This document shows positions 51,439 through 61,085 of a stretch of DNA of 64,000 nt, in pieces. The position numbers and the translations under genes were made by a program. Position 1 is the first letter of the stretch, and the number at the start of each line of letters is the position of its first letter. Below the pieces are notes generated by a model that worked only from the letters and a program-made list of their open reading frames with translations, was not told the origin of the DNA and searched no databases. Origin of the DNA: Comamonadaceae bacterium (GTDB taxonomy: Bacteria > Pseudomonadota > Gammaproteobacteria > Burkholderiales > Burkholderiaceae_C); contig JAIYBB010000003.1 in NCBI GenBank assembly GCA_027488735.1, positions 124,001 to 188,000 of the forward strand, written 5' to 3'.

Positions 51439-52824
51439 ATGGCTCTTCGAATTTTCAACACGCTCGCGCGTGAGTTGCAGGTTTTCGAACCACTCACGCC
51501 AGGACATGTGCGCATGTATGTGTGCGGCATGACGGTGTATGACTTTTGCCATATGGGCCATGCGCGTTCGATGGTGGCCTTTGATGTGGTGCAACGCTGG
51601 CTCAAGCAAACGGGCATGCAAGTCACCTATGTGCGCAATATCACCGACATCGACGACAAAATCATCCGACGCGCTACAGAAAATGGCGAATCCATTCGTG
51701 CCCTGACAGACCGCATGGTGGCCGCATTGCACCAAGACGCGGATGCATTGGGCATTGAACGCCCGCAAGCTGAACCCCGCGCTACCGACCATGTCAGTGG
51801 CATGTTGGGCTTGATCGCCACACTTGAGGACAGAGGCTTGGCCTACCGCAGTCCCAACGGCGATGTGAATTTCGCAGTTCGTAAATTCCCCGGGTACGGC
51901 AAGTTGTCCGGCAAGTCGCTGGATGAATTACATGCTGGCGAACGCGTGGCCGTGCTCGATGGCAAGGAAGACCCATTGGACTTCGTGCTGTGGAAATCTG
52001 CCAAGCCCGATGAACCCGCAGAGGTGAAATGGGACAGCGAATTTGGCAGTGGCCGCCCCGGTTGGCATATTGAGTGTTCAGCCATGTCGTGCAGCTTATT
52101 GGGTAAATCGTTTGACATTCATGGCGGCGGCGCAGATTTGCAATTCCCTCACCATGAAAACGAAATTGCACAAAGTGAAGGTGCCCACGGCGTGACCATG
52201 GCGCGCTATTGGATGCACAACGGTTTCATCAACGTGGACAACGTCAAGATGTCCAAGAGTCTGGGTAACTTTTTCACCATACGCGATGTGTTTCAACGCT
52301 ATCGCCCGGAAGAAGTACGCTTTTTTGTGGTGCGCAGCCACTACCGCAGTCCACTCAATTTCAGCGACCAGCATTTGGACGATGCCAAAGCCTCCCTCAA
52401 GCGTTTGTATACCGCCTTGCAAACGGTATCTCCGAAACCCTTGGTCATCGACTGGCAACAACCGCAAGCCGCGCGCTTCAAAGCCGCCATGGATGAAGAT
52501 TTCGGCACGCCCGAAGCGGTGGCGGTGTTGTTTGATCTGGCCGCAGAAGTCAACCGTGCTCAATCGGTGCAAGCCAGCAGTTTGCTCAAGGCTTTGGGCG
52601 GTGTATTGGGCTTGTTACAAGCCGATCCCTTGGCCTTTTTGCAAACTGTCCATGCCAACACAAACAACGGTGATATTTCGCAAATAGAAACCCTGATTGC
52701 TGAGCGTACCGCCGCCAAAGCCGCGCGCGACTTTGCCCGCGCCGATCAACTCCGCCAGCAATTGAGTGACATGGGGGTGGTATTGAAAGACTCTGCCCAA
52801 GGCACACAGTGGGAGCGCGCTTGA
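51439..52824 (+). CDS. cysS: Cysteinyl-tRNA synthetase
   Basis: A 461-residue class I synthetase. The zinc Cys and HIGH-like motif lie in [26 protein letters not shown] holds another zinc Cys, [14 protein letters not shown] follows, and KMSKS is in [16 protein letters not shown] near residue 272. The start is ATG 51439. A small hairpin (GCACTT/AAGTGC, 51401-51415) lies in its leader. The stop and the next start share TGATG. Confidence 0.96.
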   Translation: MALRIFNTLARELQVFEPLTPGHVRMYVCGMTVYDFCHMGHARSMVAFDVVQRWLKQTGMQVTYVRNITDIDDKIIRRATENGESIRALTDRMVAALHQDADALGIERPQAEPRATDHVSGMLGLIATLEDRGLAYRSPNGDVNFAVRKFPGYGKLSGKSLDELHAGERVAVLDGKEDPLDFVLWKSAKPDEPAEVKWDSEFGSGRPGWHIECSAMSCSLLGKSFDIHGGGADLQFPHHENEIAQSEGAHGVTMARYWMHNGFINVDNVKMSKSLGNFFTIRDVFQRYRPEEVRFFVVRSHYRSPLNFSDQHLDDAKASLKRLYTALQTVSPKPLVIDWQQPQAARFKAAMDEDFGTPEAVAVLFDLAAEVNRAQSVQASSLLKALGGVLGLLQADPLAFLQTVHANTNNGDISQIETLIAERTAAKAARDFARADQLRQQLSDMGVVLKDSAQGTQWERA

Positions 52825-53471
52825 TGGCTGGCCGCCCGCTTCAGGTCAAACGCGTCACCCCCGAGTACTGGGAGGAAGCCTGTCGGCACTTGGCCAAGAA
52901 AGACCGTGTCATGCGTCGCCTGATCCCACAGTTTGGGGACGCCTGTTTGGAGTCGCGCGGAGACGCTTTCGTGACCTTGGCACGCAGCATTGTGGGGCAG
53001 CAAATTTCTGTCAAAGCTGCGCAATCCGTGTGGGACAAATTTGCCGCGCTGTGCAAAAACATCACACCTGCAAACGTGCTCAAACTCAAAGTTGACGACA
53101 TGCGCGGCGCTGGTTTGTCTGCACGCAAGGTGGAATACCTGGTGGACTTGGCCTTGCATTTTTCCAACGGCGCAGTGCACACCCGCAAATGGTCCGACAT
53201 GGACGACGAGTCCATCATCGAAGAATTGGTGGCGATCCGTGGCATTGGCCGTTGGACCGCCGAGATGTTTTTGATTTTTTATTTGCTGCGCCCCAACGTA
53301 TTACCGTTGGACGATGTTGGTTTGATCAACGGCATCAGTAAAAACTATTTTTCAGGCGAGGCCGTCAGCCGCAGCGACGCTCGCGAAGTCGCTGCCGCTT
53401 GGCAACCTTATTGCAGTGTGGCAACTTGGTATATTTGGCGCTCGCTGGACCCTCAGCCTGTGGCCTACTGA
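52824..53471 (+). CDS. DNA-3-methyladenine glycosylase II, AlkA-like
   Basis: A 215-residue base-excision glycosylase of the HhH-GPD family. The hairpin and catalytic part reads [20 protein letters not shown] then [12 protein letters not shown], with the catalytic Asp near residue 161. It lacks the N-terminal domain of E. coli AlkA, so it is of the short type. Its start ATG overlaps the cysS stop (TGATG). Confidence 0.88.
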   Translation: MAGRPLQVKRVTPEYWEEACRHLAKKDRVMRRLIPQFGDACLESRGDAFVTLARSIVGQQISVKAAQSVWDKFAALCKNITPANVLKLKVDDMRGAGLSARKVEYLVDLALHFSNGAVHTRKWSDMDDESIIEELVAIRGIGRWTAEMFLIFYLLRPNVLPLDDVGLINGISKNYFSGEAVSRSDAREVAAAWQPYCSVATWYIWRSLDPQPVAY

Positions 53472-53506
53472 AGCTGTCACGGCCCCGAGCCCACAAGGAG
53501 AAACGA

Positions 53507-54484
53507 TTGGCCAAGAAAACTTTTCTCGATTTCGAGCAGCCGATTGCTGAGCTTGAATCCAAAATTGAAGAATTGCGCTATGTGCAAGTCGAATCTGCTG
53601 TAGACATTTCAGAAGAAATTGAGCAGCTGTCGAAAAAAAGCCTGCAACTCACCAAAGACATCTACAGTGATTTGACACCTTGGCAAATCACCAAAATAGC
53701 GCGCCACCCCGAGCGGCCTTACACGCTTGATTACATCAACGAAATTTTCACTGACTTCGTTGAAATGCATGGCGACAGACATTTCTCTGACGATCTGAGT
53801 ATTGTGGGCGGCTTGGCCCGTTTCAATGGCAATGCATGCATGGTGCTGGGGCAGCAAAAAGGCCGCGACACGCGTGAGCGCACCGCACGCAATTTCGGCA
53901 TGACCCGTCCTGAAGGCTATCGCAAGGCATTGCGCCTGATGAAGACTGCTGAAAAATTCAAATTGCCAGTGTTCACATTTGTTGATACACCGGGCGCTTT
54001 TCCCGGCATCGATGCCGAGGAGCGCAGCCAAAGCGAAGCCATTGGGCGCAATATTTTCGAGATGGCGCAATTGCAAGTACCCATCATCACCACCATCATT
54101 GGCGAGGGTGGCTCTGGCGGCGCTTTGGCCATCAGCGTAGCCGATCAATTGTTGATGTTGCAGTATTCCATTTACTCGGTCATCAGCCCTGAAGGTTGCG
54201 CCTCCATTTTGTGGAAAACCTCTGACCGCGCTTCCGATGCTGCCGATGCCTTGGGCATCACCGCGCATCGACTCAAAGCCTTGGGATTGGTCGACAAAAT
54301 TGTCAACGAACCAGTGGGTGGTGCCCACCGCGACACCAAACTCATGGCTTCCCATTTAAAGCGTGGCTTGAATGACGCTTGGCGTCAACTCAGCGACCTC
54401 AAACCCAATGAGTTGCTCGACAGACGTTATGAACGTCTGCAAAGCTATGGCCGATTCAACGACACCAAAGCCGACGCGCGTTGA
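53507..54484 (+). CDS. accA: Acetyl-CoA carboxylase carboxyltransferase subunit alpha
   Basis: It transfers the carboxyl group from biotin to acetyl-CoA, together with AccD, in fatty acid synthesis. The 325 residues begin (L/M)[16 protein letters not shown] at a TTG codon; an AAGGAG ribosome site six bases before it (53495-53500) supports this rare start, as there is no ATG nearby. Conserved [18 protein letters not shown] and [12 protein letters not shown] are present, so it is complete. Confidence 0.95.
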   Translation: MAKKTFLDFEQPIAELESKIEELRYVQVESAVDISEEIEQLSKKSLQLTKDIYSDLTPWQITKIARHPERPYTLDYINEIFTDFVEMHGDRHFSDDLSIVGGLARFNGNACMVLGQQKGRDTRERTARNFGMTRPEGYRKALRLMKTAEKFKLPVFTFVDTPGAFPGIDAEERSQSEAIGRNIFEMAQLQVPIITTIIGEGGSGGALAISVADQLLMLQYSIYSVISPEGCASILWKTSDRASDAADALGITAHRLKALGLVDKIVNEPVGGAHRDTKLMASHLKRGLNDAWRQLSDLKPNELLDRRYERLQSYGRFNDTKADAR

Positions 54485-55445
54485 ATTGTCTGCGCTAGCA
54501 GCGGGTTTGCCCGCGACACTTTCATTGAAGCACTTCAAGCCGACCTTGCCATTTGCCGTGGCATTGAGTGGTGGCGCAGACTCCACGGCGTTGTTACTGG
54601 CCTGTGCCGCTCACTGGCCCACGCAGGTCAAAGCGGTTCACATACACCACGGTATCCAGTCGGCCGCCGACCTGTTTGTGAACCATTGCGAACTGCTGTG
54701 CAAACAATTGCAAGTGCCTTTGGTCATTGAACGGATTGACGCTCGCCATGCGCCAGGGGAGAGCCCCGAAGAAGCCGCGCGGCGAGGACGCTACCAAGCC
54801 ATTGCAGATGTTTTGAAAAACCACTGGGGCGGCAACGTGCGCGATGTGGCTTTGGCCCAGCATGCTGATGATCAAGTGGAAACTTTGTTATTGGCGTTAT
54901 CGCGCGGCGCTGGTTTGCCCGGACTCTCAGCCATGCCAGAAAAAACAGAACGCCACGGCTTGGTGTTGCACCGCCCTTGGTTGCAAGCCCCCGGTGCGGA
55001 CATACGTGCGTGGCTTGAAACCACGGGCGTTGCTTGGGTAGAAGACCCGACCAATCTTGACCAGCAATTCACACGCAACTTGATTCGCCATCAATTGTTG
55101 CCAGTCTTGCAAAAGGCTTTTCCGGCATTTCGACAAACCTTTGCCAGAAGCGCCCGGCATTCAGCGCAAGCACAGCAGTTGTTGGTGACCTTGGCGCAAC
55201 TCGACTTGGAGTTGGTGGGGGAACCTCCGGTCATCATGCGTCTGCAACAACTCAGCGCAGCGCGACAAATCAATGCGCTGCGTTTGTGGTTGAGCAACCG
55301 AGGCGTGCAATCCAACGCCAGACAGCTTGACGCATTGCTGGCGCAAATTGACGCCTGCCGCACCCGCGGCCATGCGATCGATATCAAGGTGGGCCGGGGT
55401 TTTGTCAGGCGAATCGGCGATTTGATCGATTGGTACAATTTCTAG
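54447..55445 (+). CDS. tilS: tRNA(Ile)-lysidine synthetase TilS
   Basis: It adds lysine to C34 of the AUA-reading tRNA-Ile. The PP-loop is [16 protein letters not shown], followed by VHIHHGIQ and the conserved [21 protein letters not shown]. The C-terminal part is short but normal. The start is uncertain: ATG 54447 (used) lies inside the accA end, and ATG 54429 or TTG 54486 are alternatives. The frame overlaps accA by 38 bases. Confidence 0.92.
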   Translation: MADSTTPKPTRVELSALAAGLPATLSLKHFKPTLPFAVALSGGADSTALLLACAAHWPTQVKAVHIHHGIQSAADLFVNHCELLCKQLQVPLVIERIDARHAPGESPEEAARRGRYQAIADVLKNHWGGNVRDVALAQHADDQVETLLLALSRGAGLPGLSAMPEKTERHGLVLHRPWLQAPGADIRAWLETTGVAWVEDPTNLDQQFTRNLIRHQLLPVLQKAFPAFRQTFARSARHSAQAQQLLVTLAQLDLELVGEPPVIMRLQQLSAARQINALRLWLSNRGVQSNARQLDALLAQIDACRTRGHAIDIKVGRGFVRRIGDLIDWYNF

Positions 55446-55473
55446 CTTTGACTGTTGATAAACACCTTCTCTG

Positions 55474-56742
55474 ATGGCATTAATTGTTCATAAATACGGC
55501 GGCACTTCGATGGGGTCGTCCGAGCGCATACACAACGTGGCTAAGCGCGTGGCCAAATGGGCCAAGGCAGGACACCAAATGGTTGTTGTGCCATCGGCCA
55601 TGAGTGGCGAAACCAACAGGTTATTGGGTTTGGCCAAAGAATTGGCTGGCAACGCCCACAGCGACGCCCATTTCAGGGAGCTTGATGCATTGGCAGCCAC
55701 CGGCGAACAGGCATCGTCGGCATTGCTGGCCATCGCCTTGCTAGCCGAAGGTGTCCCTGCTGTCAGCTACAGCGGTTGGCAAGTGCCGATCCGCACCAAC
55801 AGCGCTTTCACCAAGGCACGTATCGAATCCATTGACGACGCCCGCGTGCGTCAAGATCTCGACCAAGGCAAAGTTGTCATCATCACGGGCTTCCAAGGGG
55901 TTGACCCGCAAGGCAATGTCACCACCTTGGGCCGTGGTGGTTCTGACACTTCAGCCGTAGCGGTGGCAGCCGCCATGAAAGCGGCCGAATGCTTGATTTA
56001 CACCGATGTCGATGGCGTTTACACCACCGACCCGCGCGTGGTGCCGCAAGCGCGTCGTCTGCACACTGTCAGTTTTGAAGAGATGCTTGAGATGGCGTCC
56101 CTTGGCAGCAAGGTCCTGCAAATCCGATCGGTTGAATTCGCAGGCAAATACAAAGTGCCATTGCGTGTGTTGTCCAGCTTTACCCCATGGGATATTGATA
56201 TCAACGAAGAGGCCAAATCGGGCACCCTGATTACTTTTGAGGAAGATGAACAAATGGAACAAGCCATCGTATCTGGCATCGCGTTCACCCGTGACGAAGC
56301 CAAAATCTCCATCATTGGTGTACCTGACAAGCCCGGTATTGCCCACAAAATTTTGGGTACCGTGGCCGACGCCAATATCGAAGTGGACATGATCATCCAA
56401 AATATCAGCAAGGGCGGCCTTACCGACTTCAGCTTCACCGTCAACCGCAACGACCATGCCCGCGCCCTGACGCTGCTGAAAGAAAAAGTGCTATCCGATT
56501 TGGGCAACCCTGAAGTGTTGGGCGATAACCAAATTTGCAAAGTCTCTATCGTTGGCATCGGCATGCGCAGCCATGTGGGCGTGGCTAGCAAAATGTTCGC
56601 TTGCCTGAGCGCCGAGGGCATCAATATCCAAATGATTTCGACCAGCGAAATCAAAACTTCGGTGGTTATTGATGAAAAATACCTCGAATTGGCCGTGCGT
56701 TCACTGCATAAAGCGTTTGATCTGGAGCAGAATCAGGCATAA
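55474..56742 (+). CDS. lysC: Aspartate kinase
   Basis: The first step of lysine, threonine and methionine synthesis. The 422 residues open with ALIVHKYGGTSMGSSERI and include TLGRGGSDTSAVAVAAAM and the Asp-binding region. Two ACT domains at the C-terminus (SIIGVPDKPGIAHKILG and VSIVGIGMRSHVGVASKMF) sense lysine/threonine. Monofunctional, typical for betaproteobacteria. tRNA-Ser follows after 11 bases. Confidence 0.97.
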   Translation: MALIVHKYGGTSMGSSERIHNVAKRVAKWAKAGHQMVVVPSAMSGETNRLLGLAKELAGNAHSDAHFRELDALAATGEQASSALLAIALLAEGVPAVSYSGWQVPIRTNSAFTKARIESIDDARVRQDLDQGKVVIITGFQGVDPQGNVTTLGRGGSDTSAVAVAAAMKAAECLIYTDVDGVYTTDPRVVPQARRLHTVSFEEMLEMASLGSKVLQIRSVEFAGKYKVPLRVLSSFTPWDIDINEEAKSGTLITFEEDEQMEQAIVSGIAFTRDEAKISIIGVPDKPGIAHKILGTVADANIEVDMIIQNISKGGLTDFSFTVNRNDHARALTLLKEKVLSDLGNPEVLGDNQICKVSIVGIGMRSHVGVASKMFACLSAEGINIQMISTSEIKTSVVIDEKYLELAVRSLHKAFDLEQNQA

Positions 56743-56753
56743 TTTCAATCACT

Positions 56754-56846
56754 GGAAACGTGACCGAGTGGCCGAAGGTGCTCCCCTGCTAAGGGAGTAT
56801 GGGGTGTTGAGCCTCATCAAGGGTTCGAATCCCTTCGTTTCCGCCA
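56754..56846 (+). tRNA. tRNA-Ser (anticodon GCU)
   Basis: Acceptor GGAAACG pairs with CGTTTCC, the anticodon stem-loop is TCCC-CTGCTAA-GGGA (anticodon GCT), the variable arm is long, the T-loop is TTCGAAT, and the CCA is encoded at 56844-56846. It follows lysC closely and marks the border of the accessory-looking region downstream. Confidence 0.97.
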
Positions 56847-56857
56847 GTGCTTCAATG

Positions 56858-56890
56858 AATAAGCCCTATTGACTAGGGCTTATTTTTTTT
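56858..56890 (+). terminator. Rho-independent terminator after tRNA-Ser
   Basis: AATAAGCCCTA and TAGGGCTTATT form an 11-bp stem with a 5-base loop, then a run of eight T residues. The stop codon of the convergent minus-strand gene at 56873 lies inside the stem, so it may work for both directions. Confidence 0.9.
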
Positions 56891-57223
56891 GAACAAGCCT
56901 TGTGTTTGCTCATCAATAAGTTCGTAAGCGCCAAAATAAACATTGGACTCTGGGTTTTCTGAACAGTGTTTATCCATCCACAAATAAACCTGCTGAAACG
57001 AAATACCTTCCTTATAGTTCCAAAATGGAATCTGTCTTCCTGCGCTTAAACCATCTAACAAACCTAATAAGTGGCTTTCGACTTCTTTTGATGCCTTGCC
57101 CTTTCTTCCCTCAACCCATCTCATGCAATACACATCAGACACAATCATGACTGGCTCAGCTTTGCTCATTTGAGAAAACAGGATTGTAGAAATTAAAAAA
57201 AATAGAGGGAAGTTTTTTTTCAT
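56873..57223 (-). CDS. Small secreted protein of unknown function
   Basis: A 116-residue protein from ATG 57223 with a signal peptide (MKKNFPLFFLISTILFSQMSKA). The mature part contains VYCMRWVEG, LLGLLDGLSAGRQIPFWNY and VYLWMDKHCSENPESNVYFGA. The order G-L-x-G then YLWMD-x-x-C is shared with the neighbour at 57301, so the two look like diverged paralogues. The two Cys could form a disulfide. The fold may be HdeA- or Rap1a-like, but I cannot confirm this. Base composition is AT-richer than the core genes. Confidence 0.7.
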   Translation of the reverse strand: MKKNFPLFFLISTILFSQMSKAEPVMIVSDVYCMRWVEGRKGKASKEVESHLLGLLDGLSAGRQIPFWNYKEGISFQQVYLWMDKHCSENPESNVYFGAYELIDEQTQGLFKKNKP

Positions 57224-57300
57224 ATGCTTTGTCACTGAAGTTAATCGAGATATTTTTTTACCTAAACCGGTTCTGTCGCGTGCATGGAGTGTGAGGGAGT

Positions 57301-57627
57301 TCATTTGTTGTTCCTCTCCAGCATTAGTTCGCCAACGCCATACACTGCGGAGGAAAGCGGATTTGCACGGCAATAGTTATCCATCCAAAGGTATATTTGG
57401 CCAGTCGTTATGTCCCCGAAATAATTGAAGGGCTTGCGGTCTGCGTCTAACGAAAACGCCATATTCGCGCCACTCAAAAATCCAATTAACCACGCCTTAT
57501 TTTCAAGTTCACGCGCATTGGATTCTGGTTTCATCCACATCGCACAGTCTGGGTCTCCACGCACCCACTCAGCGGAGGCGGATAGACACAACAAGCAAAG
57601 AAAAAGGGCAATAAGTTTTGTTTTCAT
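57301..57627 (-). CDS. Small secreted protein, paralogue of the next gene
   Basis: A 108-residue protein with a strong signal peptide (MKTKLIALFLCLLCLSASA) and a good ribosome site (AGGAG). The mature part has DCAMWMKPES, GFLSGANMAFSLD and IYLWMDNYCRANPLSSAVYGVGEL. It resembles the 56873-57223 product in layout, cysteine positions and C-terminal motif. Function unknown. The pair is on the minus strand 77 bases apart. Confidence 0.75.
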   Translation of the reverse strand: MKTKLIALFLCLLCLSASAEWVRGDPDCAMWMKPESNARELENKAWLIGFLSGANMAFSLDADRKPFNYFGDITTGQIYLWMDNYCRANPLSSAVYGVGELMLERNNK

Positions 57628-57729
57628 TGAATTCTCCTGACAGTGGATATCCGGTTATTTTTGTCGAACGAAAAAGCGGATCGCGCCTTGGCTACGATGG
57701 CACCAACGATAGCGACTCGACTTCTAGGG

Positions 57730-58215
57730 TTACATCGCCTCCACCACTTTGCAGAAATCCTGCATGCTGATGTTGGCATAACTGCCCTTGACATGGGTGA
57801 TGACGGAGGCGTCTAAATCGGCCTCAATCGTCAAGGTGAAGGTGAACTTGGCATGGTGAGCGGCTGTCGGTGGATTGAGCACCAGTGGAATAGAAACCGA
57901 GTTCGTTAAACAATCACGGCGAACAATGCTCATCTCGATATGCCCGGCTTTGGCCAGACCACGCAGGTAAATTTGTTGCGTTTCGTTCAAGGCCTTAGAC
58001 AACTCAGGCGAGAAATTTCCACCATCCAATGCGCGGTAAACCACATAGATATTTCCCTTGTCGGTCAATTCGTCTTCGGTGTACTGGGTGGCCAGGTCTT
58101 CTTCCACTGCATAGAAAATCTCTTCCATCTGAGCCATCAAGTTCGATTGCTGCAGCACCAGGTCGATCAACTTTTGAATCATTCGACTCTCTAGGTCTGC
58201 TGGCACGGGCTTCAT
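57730..58215 (-). CDS. Hypothetical cytosolic protein
   Basis: A 161-residue protein without signal peptide or membrane segment. An N-terminal helix pair (LVLQQSNLMAQMEEIFYAVEEDL) leads to a more beta-rich second half (KFTFTLTIEADLDASVITHV). I do not recognise a family. It is separated from its neighbours by more than 100 bases on each side, so it is probably a single gene. Confidence 0.6.
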   Translation of the reverse strand: MKPVPADLESRMIQKLIDLVLQQSNLMAQMEEIFYAVEEDLATQYTEDELTDKGNIYVVYRALDGGNFSPELSKALNETQQIYLRGLAKAGHIEMSIVRRDCLTNSVSIPLVLNPPTAAHHAKFTFTLTIEADLDASVITHVKGSYANISMQDFCKVVEAM

Positions 58216-58252
58216 ATCAATCTTTCAGTGTGGATGGGGGATTATCAGCAGC

Positions 58253-58278
58253 AAAGAAATATGCCCCTGACGGGGCAT
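58253..58278 (-). terminator. Terminator-like hairpin after the gene at 58326
   Basis: ATGCCCC and GGGGCAT (58261-58267 and 58272-58278) form a 7-bp stem around a 4-base loop. On the minus strand it is followed by ATTTCTTT, a T-rich stretch, and it lies 48 bases after the stop of the gene at 58326. Confidence 0.65.
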
Positions 58279-58325
58279 TTTGTGCTTATTCCGCACTTCA
58301 GTCTATGAAACTCTTTCTGCTGCGG

Positions 58326-58634
58326 TCAACGCACAATCACTGTCGTTGATACTTTCAAAAACGGTTGGGCAGCGGTCTGGATGGGGGTGCCGAAACTGGG
58401 GATATCGCTTCGATTGACTGGATTGAGTTGAAGAGAGAAGGCGGCGTTGTCAGACATGTAACTGGGAATTTCTTGGGGGTCTGTTTCGGGCGCATGGCCT
58501 GCCAGATAAGCCGACACCCAAGCCTTGCAAGGTGTGTTCAGCGGGGCGTTGGCCGCACAGTAACGCCAATTTTCTGCCTGTGCAGCTGAGCAAAATAAAA
58601 ACAAAGATACCATCAAAGAAGTATTTTTAAACAT
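58326..58634 (-). CDS. Small secreted protein of unknown function
   Basis: A 102-residue protein with a signal peptide (MFKNTSLMVSLFLFCSAAQA). The mature part begins NWRYCAANAPLNTPCKAWVSAYLAG, with two cysteines 10 residues apart, then a Pro/Ser-rich segment. I do not recognise a family. The 258 bases upstream, shared with the divergent lipoprotein operon, hold its promoter. Confidence 0.6.
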   Translation of the reverse strand: MFKNTSLMVSLFLFCSAAQAENWRYCAANAPLNTPCKAWVSAYLAGHAPETDPQEIPSYMSDNAAFSLQLNPVNRSDIPSFGTPIQTAAQPFLKVSTTVIVR

Positions 58635-58816
58635 TTTTAACTCCTATTTGTATGCGTTTCAACGGGTGCATGTGCCAACGACATGTCGACACTTGAAAGG
58701 GTGAAAGCAATGTTCAAGCCTGAAAGCTGTCAAAAAAAATTTCAGGGAGGCTTGCAGTTACAAAAACCTGATACACGGCGGATACATAGACAACATTGTT
58801 AAAAAGTAACGACTTA

Positions 58817-58835
58817 TCAGGAATTCTCAGGAATT
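58817..58835. repeat. Tandem 9-base repeat in the divergent regulatory region
   Basis: TCAGGAATT occurs twice with a period of 10 bases (58817-58825, 58827-58835), roughly one helical turn, about 60 bases before the lipoprotein ATG. The 258 bases from 58635 to 58892 hold no gene. They also hold a weak hairpin (CCTGAAA/TTTCAGG, 58719-58746) and an AT-rich stretch from 58848. The repeat is placed as an operator for one or both divergent genes would be. Confidence 0.45.
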
Positions 58836-58892
58836 GATCACTTACCCATATAAATTCGTTTTATCTTTTTATAACTAAAAACGGGGTAAATC

Positions 58893-59681
58893 ATGTTGCA
58901 GACGAAACAATGGGCAATTACAGCAGTTGCCATCAGCCTGATAGTTGGTTGTGCTTCCAATGTCAAATCAGATGCAGATGCAGCAGCGGCCGCACAATCC
59001 GCTCAGGCCTCTCAGGCGGCGCAAGCCCAAAAGGCGCTTGATGACCTGAACCAGCAAGTCAAGAGCCAATCTGATGTGCTCAAGGCAGCATTAGCCAAAG
59101 CGGTGCCAGACCATGGTGCGGCACAGCGTTTGGAAGCAGCCAAAGAAGCTGAAAAGCGCAAGATGGTTGAGGTCAATATCAGCAATACGCCGGAATGGTT
59201 TTTACGCGATGAAACCGGCGCTGACGCGATTTATGTGACCGCCACCGAAGGGTCAGTGGACATGCAATTGTCAATTGACATGGCGATGTTGTCCGCTAAG
59301 CGTTTGCTGACCAATAGCCTTGGTGAAGTGATCTCTTCGCGCATGACTGAGTTTGCTTCGCAAACCACCAGTGGCGATGATTTGGTTTTGAACAAAGAAA
59401 TTGAACGGGTCACCAAGTCCATGATCTCGGAGGTGTTGCTCAACGGTTACACGCGCGACCGTATCCAAGTAATTCCAAACGGCAAGGAATACCAAACATA
59501 CGTGCGTTTACGTTACCCCACTGAAGAATTGAAAAAAATACTTGCCAAAGAAATCAAAAAGAACAACATCATGGCAGCCAAAGTACGCAAGACCAAAGCC
59601 TTTGAAGAATTAGAAAAAGAAATCGAAGCTGCGCGTGAGCAAAGGGCTCCCAACCAAGCGGGCAATGACGAGTCTAAGTAA
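58893..59681 (+). CDS. LPP20-like lipoprotein
   Basis: A 262-residue lipoprotein with a lipobox at ISLIVGC (Cys20). Next comes an Ala/Gln-rich coiled coil (residues about 28-105), then a domain resembling LPP20 proteins (PEWFLRDETGADAIYVTATEGSVDMQLSIDMAMLSAKRLLTNSLG...YQTYVRLRYP). The C-terminus is a charged helix (FEELEKEIEAAREQRAP). LPP20-type lipoproteins sit in the outer membrane and often belong to envelope or flagellar assemblies. It is the first gene of the caspase operon. Confidence 0.7.
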   Translation: MLQTKQWAITAVAISLIVGCASNVKSDADAAAAAQSAQASQAAQAQKALDDLNQQVKSQSDVLKAALAKAVPDHGAAQRLEAAKEAEKRKMVEVNISNTPEWFLRDETGADAIYVTATEGSVDMQLSIDMAMLSAKRLLTNSLGEVISSRMTEFASQTTSGDDLVLNKEIERVTKSMISEVLLNGYTRDRIQVIPNGKEYQTYVRLRYPTEELKKILAKEIKKNNIMAAKVRKTKAFEELEKEIEAAREQRAPNQAGNDESK

Positions 59682-59708
59682 GCGTTAAATTTTGAAGAGG
59701 AGCGCAAC

Positions 59709-60509
59709 ATGAAAATGGCGTGGTTGGTTTTTTTCTTGATGACCGCTTTGATGGCATCACTGGGTGCTTTACTGCTTGACCGATCAGCAAGCTCCACCAC
59801 AAACATGTTGAAATCCTCGGACGCCTTGAAAGCGCAATTGCGTCAGCAAGAAGAAAAACTATTGACGGCGCAATCTAAGTTGCATGAACTCAGCCAGCAG
59901 TTGAAGCACATGGAAGAAGTCACCAACAAACCTGAGGCCATTTCTGCGCAAATCCAATCCCAATTGCGCACAGACCGCGAAAAGCAGTCGCAATTACAAA
60001 AAGAAGGCGTGCGATTGGCTAAATGGAAAGAAAAAATCAACGCAGAAAAATTACGCATACAAACTGCGCAAACGCAGTGGAATGCAGCCAAGCGTCAACT
60101 GGAAATCGAAGCAAAACTTATCGACTTAGATATATTGACGGCAATTGTAGAAAGCCGTGTTCAGAGAAAAATCCAAGCCAGCGCCCAATCCTTGAATGCT
60201 GCCAGCCAAAAGCCTGTGGCAGATCATGCCGGCCCTTTAAAAGGTGCCGACCAGTTTGGCGAAACGCCATATGTACCGGTTGCAACCGCACCTGCTGCGG
60301 TGCAGGTGGTGCACGCCGACAACAAATCCAGCGCAGAGATGTTGGCGCGTAAAACGGCATTGACAGAAGAAAATAAAAAACTCGCAATTAACTATCAGCA
60401 GTTCAATCTTGACAAGAAAAAGTTGGCCCAAAGCCAGGCGCTATTTCAGAAGCAACAACAGGCTTATGAGCAGTCTGTTAAATCCTCACAGTTGACGACA
60501 ACACCATGA
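59709..60509 (+). CDS. Membrane-anchored coiled-coil protein
   Basis: A 266-residue protein with one N-terminal membrane helix (AWLVFFLMTALMASLGALLL) and a long Gln/Lys-rich coiled coil (residues about 38-125), then a short Pro/Ala linker and a second coiled coil to the end. A strong GAGGAG site lies before the ATG. It probably spans part of the periplasm. Its stop overlaps the MORN gene start by 4 bases, so the two are coupled. No enzyme domain is visible. Confidence 0.7.
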   Translation: MKMAWLVFFLMTALMASLGALLLDRSASSTTNMLKSSDALKAQLRQQEEKLLTAQSKLHELSQQLKHMEEVTNKPEAISAQIQSQLRTDREKQSQLQKEGVRLAKWKEKINAEKLRIQTAQTQWNAAKRQLEIEAKLIDLDILTAIVESRVQRKIQASAQSLNAASQKPVADHAGPLKGADQFGETPYVPVATAPAAVQVVHADNKSSAEMLARKTALTEENKKLAINYQQFNLDKKKLAQSQALFQKQQQAYEQSVKSSQLTTTP

Positions 60510-60991
60510 GGACAGTCTTTTTGCGATGCCTGCTCGGTGTGGCGTTGACCAGCGCTGTGACGACCCATGCGCAAATGGCGATGCCAACTTGCCAAGGTAA
60601 CGATATCTTGCAGTGGCATGCCTGTCGTGGCGTGTTGGATGACAAGGAGTTTTCCTACGCTGGAGATTTCATGCGCGGCAAATTTGAAGGGCGCGGCATA
60701 TTGGAATTTACGGCAGAGAAATTCCATGGCGATTATTACCAAGGCGAATTCAAAAATGGCATCAAACATGGCTTTGGTGTTTATTTCTTTGCCAATGGTG
60801 AGAAGTATGCCGGTCAATATCAGTTTGGCAAACGCCATGGTAAGGGAACATATTCCTTCCCCGATGGACGTCCAGCCTTATCCGGGCAATGGGTGAACAA
60901 CCAATTTATAGGCAAGCCCACTGGTACGGACACAAAGTCAACATCTGCTAACGCTATTTCCAGTGATATGGAAGTAGAAAAAAAAAACTGA
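60506..60991 (+). CDS. Secreted MORN-repeat protein
   Basis: A 161-residue protein with a signal peptide (FLRCLLGVALTSAVTTHA). Three to four MORN repeats follow: FSYAGDFMRGKFEGRGILEF, FHGDYYQGEFKNGIKHGFGV, YAGQYQFGKRHGKGTYSFPD and ALSGQWVNN. MORN repeats bind lipids or partner proteins. The frame ends in a run of A residues (MEVEKKN stop), which is where the caspase frame opens in the +1 register, so this may be the N-terminal part of a longer product. Confidence 0.8.
   Translation: MRTVFLRCLLGVALTSAVTTHAQMAMPTCQGNDILQWHACRGVLDDKEFSYAGDFMRGKFEGRGILEFTAEKFHGDYYQGEFKNGIKHGFGVYFFANGEKYAGQYQFGKRHGKGTYSFPDGRPALSGQWVNNQFIGKPTGTDTKSTSANAISSDMEVEKKN
60978..60987 (+). other. Run of ten A residues: possible slippage or phase-variation site
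   Basis: Ten consecutive A at the end of the MORN gene. The MORN frame stops at 60989-60991. The caspase frame is open from 60978 and is reached by a shift equal to losing one A or gaining two. Homopolymers of this length are known sites of RNA polymerase slippage, replication slippage and sequencing error. Confidence 0.7.
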
Positions 60992-61085
60992 GTCCATAAA
61001 TCTGCAAACACCAGTCAAACAGTCTGAAAAGACCAGCCAAATTCAATCACTCAGCCAAGCACCTTGGCGTGATGCTGTTGCGATT

